Counted from the first letter of the stretch, positions 6,830 through 13,009 are shown. The stretch is 20,830 bases of DNA from Tumebacillus_A lipolyticus (GCF_042682745.1 NZ_JBHUIO010000025.1:1-20830), one strand, 5' to 3'. Notes: generated by a model from the sequence alone, not told the origin. Made by a program: numbers and translations.

Positions 6830-7142
6830 GTTTGCTTCCTCCCCCGGCCGCAGCGGCCATTTTCTGTTGACCCGCTTCCTCGTAGCTTCGCAAGAAGTTC
6901 ACATAGTCGCGAGTCGTCTTGACTCCGTTGTCGAGCATGGTCCCGAAAACCTTCCAGAGGTACTTTTGCGTCTGAGCTCCGTAAGTCTCAGCGTCACTGA
7001 TCGCGAGCAGCATGACTTCGATCGTCAGCCCGTCTTCGAGGTAAAGGGTCAGCATCTGGTAATGGGACTGGGTCATCGGTTTGCCGTAAAGCTCCTGCCA
7101 TTTCTGCTCGAATTCGATCCAGAAGAGCTTTTCATCGCTCAT
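6741..7142 (-). CDS. Possible internal start: DnaD-domain-only product, 133 aa
   Basis: Inside the initiator gene, an in-frame ATG at 7142 is preceded by GGAGGTG with seven bases between GGAGG and the ATG, as good as any site in the window. Translation would yield MSDEKLFWIEFEQKWQELYG onward, precisely the DnaD-like C-terminal domain and basic tail without the DNA-binding part. It could be a real second product that modulates initiation or loader binding, or a chance site. Read from sequence only. Confidence 0.45.
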   Translation of the reverse strand: MSDEKLFWIEFEQKWQELYGKPMTQSHYQMLTLYLEDGLTIEVMLLAISDAETYGAQTQKYLWKVFGTMLDNGVKTTRDYVNFLRSYEEAGQQKMAAAAGGGSKRGKRQGTAGTGNGSKVVDITGGKTGWISR

Positions 7143-7793
7143 GCGCGCACCTCCGTCATCTGTCAATCCATCTATCTGTCTATCTATCTTTTTATTACTT
7201 ATAAGAGCTACAACTGTCGGACTTTCTCCGTCAGTTTTCCCGTCAGAATGTTCACTTCTCGGAGAATGTGACGTATTTTCTGACGGAGTATTTCCGGCAG
7301 TTTCTTCTGCCGGACTATCTGTCGGATGAACTGCCGTATTTTCTCCGTCAGATTTTCCGCCTCGTGGGAGCGGATGAAACGGAATCATCTTGTATCTGCC
7401 GACCTTCGATCGCTCCTTGCCGTCGTACTTGATCCGACCGGACGCGATGAGCTTATCCCTGTGTGCTTTGAATGGCTTATCCGTGATCCCCAACCGAGCG
7501 AGGAGCACCGTCATGCGCACCTCGAACCACTCGGGGTTCCCTGCCCTACACCACAAGTCCATGAGGTGCATCCAAAGGGCTTGCGCGGTCGATTCAAGGT
7601 GGTGGGACGGGAGCCAATCAGCGAAGGCTGTCAGCTCCCTCATGAGGTCTATGTGTACGGTGTCCTTGGTTTCCAACTCGACTGTTTCTGTGACTGCCAC
7701 GATCGCTTGCTCAGGAGCTTGCGATGGCGGTGCGACCGGTGCTTGTCGTCTTACGAATCTATCTCGCCCGCCGGGCGGTTTAAGCCCGCTCAT
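6741..7793 (-). CDS. DnaD-type replication initiator with internal iterons
   Basis: Product of 350 residues from ATG 7793, which lies inside the 3' end of parA (GTGATG; only a weak site, so coupled). Longer starts overlap parA completely. Residues about 50-140 form a winged-HTH region (LTAFADWLPSHHLES to KVGRYKMIPFHPL). Residues about 145-220 are a low-complexity linker rich in Ser, Asp, Gly, Glu and Thr. Residues about 220-295 fit a DnaD-like C-terminal domain (FWIEFEQKWQELYGKPMTQ, then LTIEVMLLAISDAETYG and YLWKVFGTML). The tail is Gly/Lys-rich. Such wHTH+DnaD proteins bind the phage origin and work with a DnaC-like loader, which is encoded next. The linker DNA carries nine 8-base repeats that look like the origin. 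Confidence 0.88.
   Translation of the reverse strand: MSGLKPPGGRDRFVRRQAPVAPPSQAPEQAIVAVTETVELETKDTVHIDLMRELTAFADWLPSHHLESTAQALWMHLMDLWCRAGNPEWFEVRMTVLLARLGITDKPFKAHRDKLIASGRIKYDGKERSKVGRYKMIPFHPLPRGGKSDGENTAVHPTDSPAEETAGNTPSENTSHSPRSEHSDGKTDGESPTVVALISNKKIDRQIDGLTDDGGARMSDEKLFWIEFEQKWQELYGKPMTQSHYQMLTLYLEDGLTIEVMLLAISDAETYGAQTQKYLWKVFGTMLDNGVKTTRDYVNFLRSYEEAGQQKMAAAAGGGSKRGKRQGTAGTGNGSKVVDITGGKTGWISR
7165..7351. other. Candidate replication origin: iterons plus AT-rich stretch
   Basis: Nine copies of an 8-base motif, TCCGNCAG or its complement CTGNCGGA, lie between 7214 and 7351: at 7214, 7227, 7239 (one mismatch), 7280, 7293, 7307, 7319, 7331 (one mismatch at its outer end) and 7344. The 7293 and 7307 copies face each other as a perfect inverted pair with a six-base loop. 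Beside them, 7165-7209 is AT-rich with TATC/TGTC repeats, a plausible unwinding element. All of it sits inside the linker-coding part of the initiator gene, the layout known for lambda O and many phage initiators. No DnaA box was found by eye. Confidence 0.72.
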
Positions 7794-8571
7794 CACCGAA
7801 CACCTGCGCGAAGATTTTAGTGTAGGCATGCACCGGTGAGCGTTTGTTCTTCTGGTGATGCAGTACCGCGGGCACTCCGGCATCCTCTGCATCTTTAAAG
7901 TGACGACTTAATCGGACATGAGTGTCCAGGTATGGAACGTAACGCTGTTCGCAGAACTCCTTGGCGATCGCCGCGAACTCTTCATTGTCCGCCTTGTATC
8001 GACCGTCCCACATTGTCATGACAACGGCCGCAATTCGGAGGTTAGGATTGATTCCACTCGACACCAAAGATGCAAATGTGTTGACCATCTCCGTCATCCC
8101 TCCCAGTGCAAACCCAGCTGGTTGGACAGGAATCAGAATGTCTGTTGCAGCTGCCAGCGCGTTCAATGTGAAGATCTCTAAAGTCGGCGGCGCGTCGATG
8201 ACGATGAAGTCGTAATCCTCAACGACAGGCAAAAGCGCAAATTTCAGGTGGTCGTATCGAGAGTCCGCTTCACGATCCACCTCATCGCTGAAGCCAGTAA
8301 GATCACGAGATGCAGGGACCAAGTCGAACCCGTGCGGTGTTTTCACGATCGCTTCGTTGATTTTGACTTTGTGATGCAGAGCTTCATAGATAGTCGCTGG
8401 CACCTCAGCTGGATCAACACCACAAGCCGTCGTGGCGTTGAACTGCGGATCGAAATCAACCAGCAGCACTCGTTTCCCCATAAGCCCCAGAGCAGCCGCG
8501 CCGTTGACCGATGTGGTCGTTTTGGTAGCTCCGCCTTTCTCCGATGTCGCGTGAATCACTGTTGCTGTCAT
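7780..8571 (-). CDS. parA: ParA-family partition ATPase
   Basis: Product of 263 residues, the usual size of small ParA/Soj proteins that segregate low-copy replicons. The deviant Walker A is KGGATKTTT (12-20, signature Lys12 and Lys17); note Ala-Thr instead of the common Val-Gly before the lysine. Walker A' VLLVDFDPQFNAT (about 35-47) and Walker B FIVIDAPPT (about 121-129) are present. ATG at 8571 follows AAGGGGAGATCGGGAT. No ParB was recognised. Its 3' end overlaps the initiator start, so partition and initiation are translationally linked. It could serve partition of an episomal form or positioning of replication proteins. Confidence 0.92.
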   Translation of the reverse strand: MTATVIHATSEKGGATKTTTSVNGAAALGLMGKRVLLVDFDPQFNATTACGVDPAEVPATIYEALHHKVKINEAIVKTPHGFDLVPASRDLTGFSDEVDREADSRYDHLKFALLPVVEDYDFIVIDAPPTLEIFTLNALAAATDILIPVQPAGFALGGMTEMVNTFASLVSSGINPNLRIAAVVMTMWDGRYKADNEEFAAIAKEFCEQRYVPYLDTHVRLSRHFKDAEDAGVPAVLHHQKNKRSPVHAYTKIFAQVFGDERA

Positions 8572-8587
8572 ATCCCGATCTCCCCTT

Positions 8588-8677
8588 CTACTTGACCTTT
8601 GCTACACGTGCCGTGGCGTTTTCGTATACGATTCTTCTGTTTCCGTTCTTGATGATCCCAACGATCCAAGTTTTCAC
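8588..8677 (-). CDS. 29-aa ORF ahead of parA
   Basis: GTG at 8677 is preceded by AAAGGAGGAAGGCTC, the strongest ribosome binding site in this part of the operon. It encodes 29 residues (MKTWIVGIIKNGNRRIVYEN, then ATARVAKVK) and ends at 8588, 16 bases before parA. The pattern hydrophobic strand, turn NGNRR, strand looks like a tiny beta-hairpin or the start of a small fold. The strong site is itself foldable (see 8685-8724), so this may be a regulated small protein or a leader ORF. Confidence 0.6.
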   Translation of the reverse strand: MKTWIVGIIKNGNRRIVYENATARVAKVK

Positions 8678-8684
8678 GAGCCTT

Positions 8685-8724
8685 CCTCCTTTGAGGAGGG
8701 CGGGCGGCGGCTGACCGCCCGCCC
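8685..8724 (-). promoter_or_regulatory. Tandem hairpins masking a Shine-Dalgarno
   Basis: On the minus strand a perfect 10-base stem (GGGCGGGCGG with CCGCCCGCCC, 7-base loop, 8698-8724) is followed at once by a second hairpin, CCTCCT-CAA-AGGAGG (8685-8699). The second hairpin pairs the whole AGGAGG of the 29-residue ORF. The stems share two bases, so they compete or stack. No T-run follows, so it is not a plain terminator. Likely translational or transcript-stability control of the ORF and parA. Confidence 0.6.
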
Positions 8725-8734
8725 GAGTTATATA

Positions 8735-9229
8735 TCATGCCGGCCAGTCTGCCGGGTTGTAGAGCTCTTTCAACTTCTCGATCTTTTCCGCTGCCCAATC
8801 TCGATACGACTTACGATTATAGTCGAGGAGGTTGTGACACGTCCCAGTGTTCACGCTCGGGCCACACAAGGCGGCAATGTTCCACGGTTGGTCGCCTCGC
8901 CCAAGTTGCGCTCGCCCCGTGAGATGTGCCAGTTGCAGGTTCCAAACTCGATCGCTCGGCTCCGTTCTTCCGCACATCTCACACTGTCCGTTCGCCCGCT
9001 GGATGACTTCTTCGGCCACCCACGGTGTGATCGCCGTCAGATCGATTCGCTTTGGTTTGCCGCGCTTGTGGTGACTCAGGTCTTTGAGCGGATTCTTCTC
9101 GCGTTTTTTCTTGGGGGTCTTTTCCTTCATGCCGCCAGGCGACTTCGGTTTAAAGCCAGAGCGTCGAAGTCCTCTGTTTTCCGCCTTTTCCTCTGGAGTT
9201 GGTTTCGGCACCGGTTGCAAGCTAAACAT
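8735..9229 (-). CDS. HNH endonuclease
   Basis: Product of 164 residues. ATG at 9229 is preferred (AAAGG nine bases upstream); a GTG at 9235, coupled to the upstream stop (GTGA), is possible. The N-terminal 60 residues are Lys/Pro-rich and basic. The HNH core follows: CEMCGRTEP, LQLAHLTGRAQLGRGDQPWN, IAALCGPS and TGTCHNLLD, with the catalytic His of LAH, the Asn of WN, the His of CHN and two Cys pairs that bind structural zinc. HNH proteins of this shape nick or cut DNA during phage replication or packaging. Here it lies in the replication block, not next to a terminase. Confidence 0.88.
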   Translation of the reverse strand: MFSLQPVPKPTPEEKAENRGLRRSGFKPKSPGGMKEKTPKKKREKNPLKDLSHHKRGKPKRIDLTAITPWVAEEVIQRANGQCEMCGRTEPSDRVWNLQLAHLTGRAQLGRGDQPWNIAALCGPSVNTGTCHNLLDYNRKSYRDWAAEKIEKLKELYNPADWPA

Positions 9230-9231
9230 CG

Positions 9232-10164
9232 TCACGAGCCTTTAGCAGCGTCTTTCTGAACGTCCTGCGCCGCTTGCGGATTGGTCAATCGATCAATGCC
9301 TTCTTTCACAAGCGCGATATCAGGAATCGTCCAGAAGCGAGGATCTGGTTTGCCACAGACCTGTTGCCCGAGCTGGCGTAGCCTATCGCCGTAAACGCCA
9401 TGGTCTTCGGCGTACTCCATCAGCATGTAAAACTGGCGCATCCTCTTCTTGGTGATGTCATCGGGCCGAGAGCCGAAGGTGAAGAAATCATGGAGGAGGC
9501 GCGACACTTCATCCCCGGGCTCCTTGAAAACCGTTCCCGTAGGTAGCGCCTGACACTCCGTTTTTCGGATGCTCAGGTTGTGATATGCATCCATTAAGCC
9601 CGTAAGGTCGAAGCGTGATTCTGTGCCCACGCGCTGAATCGCTTGCACACCAAGGTTGATCACTTCTTGCTTAGGTCTACCGTTTTCCATGACGGGTTTC
9701 CCGTCTTTCATCATCGGTCGCTGATCATGCTTTGTGCGAGCATCTGCGACGACAATTACGTGCATGCTGCAGTTGAAGATCGAGTCCATAAATTTCTCGT
9801 GGCGTGGTGTGAGTGTTTTCCAATCGCCGAACTTGCTCTTCTCTTGCGTTATGAAGCCCCACTCGTCCGATACATTGGCGATCACCAGGCAGCCGTATTT
9901 ACCGCTCCGGTTCGCCTCGCCGATCGCCTTGATGAATCCCTCAGGGCTGTGGTCACCCAGAAGTTCACGATCGAAGCTGAAGAGGTCTGTGTACTTGTCG
10001 GTGTATCTTCCGCTTCCGCTATCAATCACCGCCAGACTTTTCCCCATCATCCGAGCAAGGAATGAACCGAACACCAGCGCGGCGTATGTGTTCATCGCTC
10101 CTTTTACGCCAAGTAAGGCAATGCGGCCAAAGATTGGCCCGCGTGTTGCGGGTTCGAATGCCAC
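9232..10164 (-). CDS. RecA-like (AAA_24/Sak4-like) protein with degenerate P-loop
   Basis: Product of 310 residues from GTG 10164 (GGGGGTGTGAGTCA upstream). The order of elements follows phage RecA-like ATPases of the AAA_24/Sak4 type: strand-P-loop-helix, SLAVIDSGSG (43-52), HSPEGFIKAIGEA (72-84), Walker B strand, WKTLTPRHEKFMDSIF, CSMHVIVVADARTKHD and later GVQAIQRVGTESRFDL. However the P-loop reads GVKGAMNTY (19-27) where the family has GPSGSGKTY, so the catalytic lysine is Asn, and the Walker B strand reads LVIANVSDEW (93-102), lacking the usual Asp. It is probably unable to hydrolyse ATP and may have been kept as a structural or ssDNA-binding protein. Confidence 0.75.
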   Translation of the reverse strand: MAFEPATRGPIFGRIALLGVKGAMNTYAALVFGSFLARMMGKSLAVIDSGSGRYTDKYTDLFSFDRELLGDHSPEGFIKAIGEANRSGKYGCLVIANVSDEWGFITQEKSKFGDWKTLTPRHEKFMDSIFNCSMHVIVVADARTKHDQRPMMKDGKPVMENGRPKQEVINLGVQAIQRVGTESRFDLTGLMDAYHNLSIRKTECQALPTGTVFKEPGDEVSRLLHDFFTFGSRPDDITKKRMRQFYMLMEYAEDHGVYGDRLRQLGQQVCGKPDPRFWTIPDIALVKEGIDRLTNPQAAQDVQKDAAKGS

Positions 10165-10301
10165 TGACTCACACCCCCATTCAGTTCTTTCTCAGCTCGG
10201 TCAATCAGAGCATCAAGGGTCTCTTCGATCTCCGGGAAGCCCACCGCTTTCTGTCTCAACTCTTTCAGATCGTGGGCAAGTTCCGAAATGTCACGTTGCA
10301 C
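10104..10301 (-). CDS. Small helical protein, 65 aa
   Basis: GTG at 10301 has GGAGGAG about nine bases upstream; an ATG at 10319 would lack a site. Product MQRDISELAHDLKELRQKAV continues with a second amphipathic helix (EETLDALIDRAEKELNGG). Its last 61 bases overlap the start of the RecA-like gene out of frame. A short helical adaptor is likely; no family recognised. Confidence 0.6.
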   Translation of the reverse strand: MQRDISELAHDLKELRQKAVGFPEIEETLDALIDRAEKELNGGVSQWHSNPQHAGQSLAALPYLA

Positions 10302-10378
10302 AAAATCACTCTCCTCCATTTGCGTTTTTACGCCCGAGGAGATACACTTTGGATAATCGGTTTTTCCAAGTGCATCAC

Positions 10379-10606
10379 CTAAGCGGTCTGACGTTGGCGC
10401 GTCGGGCCGTTTTTCTTTTGTCGAGCTTGTTTTTCGAGCTTGTTCAACTTCTTGCCGATGACCATGAGTCTTTTGGTGTGGTAGCAGTTCCGTTTGCACC
10501 AAGCGTTACGGTTGCAATGCCCCCGCGAAAAGGGCGGAAGATCGCATGTGCCGCAGCGCTCGGACAACTTGTCGAGTTTACAGAGCAACGCGGCTCTCTC
10601 CATCAT
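10379..10606 (-). CDS. Phage zinc-finger protein (zf-C2HCIx2C-like)
   Basis: ATG-ATG at 10606/10603 follows AAGGGAGGCGAGG; longer frames run into the previous gene and are rejected. Product of 75 residues with CGTCDL, RGHCNRNAWCKRNC and a flanking helix on each side (ERAALLCKLDKLSE; RLMVIGKKLNKLEKQARQKK). The pattern L-x-L...CxxC...HC...C...C...IGKKL fits the small zinc-finger family found in Bacillus prophages (zf-C2HCIx2C). Likely a nucleic-acid-binding accessory protein. The 5' end overlaps the upstream gene by 29 bases. Confidence 0.75.
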   Translation of the reverse strand: MMERAALLCKLDKLSERCGTCDLPPFSRGHCNRNAWCKRNCYHTKRLMVIGKKLNKLEKQARQKKNGPTRQRQTA

Positions 10607-11057
10607 CCTCGCCTCCCTTCTCCGGAGATGGAAGGACCATGAAACCTGTGCTGAATCGATGGTTTTCAAGCAGGGTCACCACATGGTACTCAGGTTGCTT
10701 CCCCTTGCCTTCGACCTCAATCAATGCTCGCCGGGTGTTCCTGAAAGACTCGATCTTCCCGTTCTTCCCCATCGCCGTCGTGTACTTGAATCGGCTTTTT
10801 GGTACTCCTTCCGGACGATGATTTTCTGCCGAGTCTCCGGCAGGGATGATGCTTTTGACCTCGCCTTGATAGGGCGTTCTCCCGCGGCGGAAATAGACAA
10901 CTTCCCCTTCTTTCACTTTCAGATACCCCAAATGGTTCGGATCTTCCCAAGGCAGCGCCTGGCGCTTTGGTGCGGGCGTATTTGTTGCCAATGCTCCAGT
11001 TTGATCAAGCAAGCCCAACGACTTTGCTTTGGCGATAAACCTAGGGCTTACAAACAT
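10578..11057 (-). CDS. Phage hypothetical protein, 159 aa
   Basis: ATG at 11057 has TTTGGAGGTGAAAAC upstream, so the longer frame to 11180 is rejected. The first 45 residues are helical then Pro/Ala-rich. The middle (GEVVYFRRGRTPYQGEV, then VKSIIPAGDSAENH) reads like an SH3/KOW-like beta barrel, and RRALIEVEGKGKQPEYHVV may be two further strands. The C-terminus is acidic and Gly/Ser-rich. No named family recognised. Confidence 0.75.
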   Translation of the reverse strand: MFVSPRFIAKAKSLGLLDQTGALATNTPAPKRQALPWEDPNHLGYLKVKEGEVVYFRRGRTPYQGEVKSIIPAGDSAENHRPEGVPKSRFKYTTAMGKNGKIESFRNTRRALIEVEGKGKQPEYHVVTLLENHRFSTGFMVLPSPEKGGEDDGESRVAL

Positions 11058-11272
11058 GTTTTCACCTCCAAAGAGTTGATCAGTTTCGAATACCGACGCG
11101 CTGTTCGTTGGCGTTTGCGTTCGACCGGACAGATGGCGCACTTGGTTTTCAAGGTGTCGAAGTTGAGATACGCGCCACACCCGTCGCAGTCAAGGTCGAG
11201 CTTGTGTTTCACGATCGTGGCGGCTTTCGCGATCTCGGTTTTACGGAACTCAACTTCCTCAGCGCTATTCAT
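11048..11272 (-). CDS. Small Cys-pair protein, 74 aa
   Basis: ATG at 11272 with GGGTGATTGCGG upstream overlaps the stop of the preceding gene by eight bases; an in-frame TTG at 11278 is less likely. Product begins MNSAEEVEFRKTEIAKAATI, then CDGCGAYLNFDTLKTKCAIC, two Cys-x2-Cys pairs 16 residues apart and so a probable zinc ribbon, followed by a basic tail (ERKRQRTARRYSK). Probably nucleic-acid-binding; family unknown. Confidence 0.75.
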   Translation of the reverse strand: MNSAEEVEFRKTEIAKAATIVKHKLDLDCDGCGAYLNFDTLKTKCAICPVERKRQRTARRYSKLINSLEVKTCL

Positions 11273-11564
11273 CCGCAATCACCCGATCTCTCGCCCAAGG
11301 CAAACTGATCACTGGGCAGACTGTGACTTCATGGATTTTTTGCATGATGGTTACGCCAGGCACTTCACCGACCGTTGCAACATCACGCAAGCGCTTCGAG
11401 GTCTCCATCATGGCGGACAGCTCGGCATCGATCTTGTCGATGTCACATGTTGAGATGGAGTGTGTTTCGAGCGCGTCGCACATCTTGAGGTGCAGCACGA
11501 GAGACTTGTCGGCCAGATCAGCAGCGATCGTTTTGGTGAGACCGATCACGTTATACAGTTGCAT
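11265..11564 (-). CDS. Phage hypothetical protein, 99 aa
   Basis: GAGAGGAG stands upstream of GTG 11570 (four bases) and ATG 11564 (ten bases); the ATG is taken but the GTG cannot be excluded. Product starts MQLYNVIGLTKTIAADLADK; helices dominate the first 65 residues (IDKIDAELSAMMETSKRL), and the end contains strands (VTIMQKIHEVTVCPVISL). It overlaps both neighbours slightly, as usual in this operon. No family recognised. Confidence 0.7.
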   Translation of the reverse strand: MQLYNVIGLTKTIAADLADKSLVLHLKMCDALETHSISTCDIDKIDAELSAMMETSKRLRDVATVGEVPGVTIMQKIHEVTVCPVISLPWARDRVIADE

Positions 11565-11802
11565 CGCCACTCAGCTCCTCTCGGATCTCTTGCAGATCAC
11601 ATCGCTCTGCGTCTGTCAGGCTAACGCCTTTTCGAGATGAGTAGACCTCGATCGCGCGAAGTACATCGCACTTGTTTTGGGTCATGATCATTTCAATAAT
11701 GCCGCGGCGCTGGTTGTATTCACGTTGCGCCTTTTGCGCTTGGATTCGGATGCGGGTCGCATCATTGAGAGTTTTCAACTCGACGCTGGTTTGTTTTTTC
11801 AT
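11551..11802 (-). CDS. Basic helical protein, 83 aa
   Basis: ATG at 11802 overlaps the upstream stop (ATGA) and has CAGGAGGGTGCGGC before it. Product starts MKKQTSVELKTLNDATRIRI and is helical and basic (AQKAQREYNQRRGIIEMIM). It then carries a second unit (CDVLRAIEVYSSRKGVSLTDAE) that could be a small helical hairpin. No domain recognised. Confidence 0.75.
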   Translation of the reverse strand: MKKQTSVELKTLNDATRIRIQAQKAQREYNQRRGIIEMIMTQNKCDVLRAIEVYSSRKGVSLTDAERCDLQEIREELSGDATV

Positions 11803-11957
11803 GCCGCACCCTCCTGACTGGCTCCTCCAAGCGCGTCCGCGATCTTTTGTTGGACGTGTACCGGTGCAAACTCGATCGCAATGGCAAGTGCATGAGTGAG
11901 GCGGAGATTTGTGTCGATCGAATCGGACAGCGCTTTGCGCAATTGTTCTTCGGTCAT
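11799..11957 (-). CDS. Small helical protein, 52 aa
   Basis: ATG at 11957 has AAGGAGGGAAGAGCG upstream, so it is preferred over the longer frame to 11987. Product MTEEQLRKALSDSIDTNLRL, then THALAIAIEFAPVHVQQKIA; two amphipathic helices separated by Ala-Pro. No family recognised. It is coupled to the next gene by ATGA. Confidence 0.7.
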   Translation of the reverse strand: MTEEQLRKALSDSIDTNLRLTHALAIAIEFAPVHVQQKIADALGGASQEGAA

Positions 11958-11970
11958 CGCTCTTCCCTCC

Positions 11971-12174
11971 TTAGTTGATTTCCTCAAAAAGCGCCGCGAT
12001 TGGCACCCCCATCCGATCTGCCAGTTTGCTCAGCAGCTCTTCTGATGGAATCGCCTTCCCGTTCTCGATTTGCGAGATCATGCTTGGGGTACAGATGCCT
12101 TTTGCCAACTCCGTTTGCGTCAGGCAAGCTCGCTTCCGGCTCTCGCGGATCAATCCGCCGTTTACTTTTGCCAT
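11971..12174 (-). CDS. XRE-family HTH regulator, 67 aa
   Basis: ATG at 12174 follows AAGGGAGGTGAACCAC; the longer GTG start at 12183 falls inside that site and is rejected. The product is essentially one Cro/CI domain: LIRESRKRACLTQTELAKGI, then CTPSMISQIENGKAIPSEE with the recognition helix, then LADRMGVPIAALF. It has no ligand or dimer domain. Probably a Cro-like or accessory early regulator. Confidence 0.88.
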   Translation of the reverse strand: MAKVNGGLIRESRKRACLTQTELAKGICTPSMISQIENGKAIPSEELLSKLADRMGVPIAALFEEIN

Positions 12175-12193
12175 GTGGTTCACCTCCCTTCAG

Positions 12194-12670
12194 TTAAGCC
12201 GTCACTGCGATTGGCATGAGCGCCCGAGTGATCGGTGACATACTGTGCGCTAATGGCTGAGGCTTACTTGGTGTCTGGTAGCCCATGTAAACCAGCCATG
12301 CTTCTCGGCAGACCACGATTCGCTTTCCAGTTCCCGGTATTCTAGGAAAGTCGTCTCGCCGTGCCTCTTCGTAGATGGTGGCAGGCGCTTTCCCTCTGTA
12401 GCGAGCGATGTCCTCGATCGTCCAGATGAGTGGCGTGGATGCCAGCTCCTCGTCAAGATCGAGTGGAACGTATCCGATTAGTTTGAGGAAGGATTGCTTG
12501 CGGATGCGGATACCTGTCTCCCCGAAACCTACGCGATACGTGATCTCATCTGTTTCGCGAACGAACCTGTACGCTGTCGACCGAGATACGCCAAGTGCGT
12601 TTTCGAAGTGTTTCATGGTCATCTCAGACGGCAGCTCTGCAGGTGATTTGTAGATACAGTTTTTTGCCAA
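12194..12670 (-). CDS. Tandem-HTH DNA-binding protein, 158 aa
   Basis: The TTG at 12670 is taken as start because GGGAGGTGAGCAAC gives it ideal spacing; GTG 12679 lies within the site. The protein shows two helix-turn-helix-like units. The first (about 15-45) is MTMKHFENALGVSRSTAYRF. The second (about 75-135) is WTIEDIARYRGKAPATIYEE with RIVVCREAWLVYMGY, which resembles the MerR/excisionase HTH_17 fold. Double-HTH proteins of this size serve as phage excisionases or early regulators. It is second in the leftward operon; whether it is Xis is not shown. Confidence 0.72.
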   Translation of the reverse strand: MAKNCIYKSPAELPSEMTMKHFENALGVSRSTAYRFVRETDEITYRVGFGETGIRIRKQSFLKLIGYVPLDLDEELASTPLIWTIEDIARYRGKAPATIYEEARRDDFPRIPGTGKRIVVCREAWLVYMGYQTPSKPQPLAHSMSPITRALMPIAVTA

Positions 12671-12705
12671 GTTGCTCACCTCCCGAACATTCGTTCCGTT
12701 CTCTT

Positions 12706-12749
12706 ATCTAGCAGATTTTGCTAAACTAGAAACAAGGTTTCTAGTTTAG
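12706..12749. repeat. Overlapping perfect inverted repeats
   Basis: A 13-base inverted repeat, CTAAACTAGAAAC (12721-12733) and GTTTCTAGTTTAG (12737-12749) with a three-base loop, is joined on its left by TAGCA-gattt-TGCTA, whose right arm overlaps the long repeat's left arm. The two hairpins exclude each other. They lie between the Cro-like gene (whose TAA is in the right arm) and the tandem-HTH gene. No T-run follows, so an operator or attenuator-like switch is more likely than a simple terminator. Confidence 0.6.
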
Positions 12750-13000
12750 GCGGTTGCCTCTTCCGAACAACAAACCCAAGAATTTGTAGGGTTGGATTCG
12801 AAAAAAATTTCGTTCACTGCTAGATCGAGTAAGCTACAAATGGCAATAGCCACTCTTAAAGCTGGTGTTCTGCCATTCTCAATCATTCCATAATAACTTT
12901 GCGTAATCTCGATCCCGAAAGAGGCTTTCAGATTCTCAATCACTTGTTTTTGAGTCCAGCCCTTTTCTTTACGAGCGGCAACAAGTCGCTCTCTACTCAC
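12746..13000 (-). CDS. Cro-like XRE regulator, first gene of leftward operon
   Basis: Product of 84 residues. GTG 13000 is preferred to ATG 13015 because GGTGGTGAT precedes it and the mapped -10 (13031-13036) would put the RNA start near 13024, leaving too little leader for 13015. The fold is a classic XRE domain: LVAARKEKGWTQKQVIENL, then IEITQSYYGMIENGRTPALR as turn and recognition helix, then AICSLLDLAVNEIFF. It is short, with no extra domain. It is divergent from the CI-like gene and is the likely Cro counterpart that controls both promoters. Confidence 0.85.
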   Translation of the reverse strand: MSRERLVAARKEKGWTQKQVIENLKASFGIEITQSYYGMIENGRTPALRVAIAICSLLDLAVNEIFFESNPTNSWVCCSEEATA

Positions 13001-13009
13001 ACAATCACC

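Noticed and set aside
7165..7351. CRISPR array or transposon ends
   Set aside because: Repeat units are only 8 bases, in both orientations, with irregular spacing and no spacers of constant size; iterons explain them better.
10329..10376. 15-codon ORF after the Zn-finger gene (MHLEKPIIQSVSPRA)
   Set aside because: Only a weak GGTG before the ATG, no conserved-looking product, and very short; more likely spacer DNA.
12194..12670. Naming the tandem-HTH protein as excisionase (xis)
   Set aside because: It has an HTH_17-like unit, but it is far from int and larger than typical Xis; position fits an early regulator equally well.
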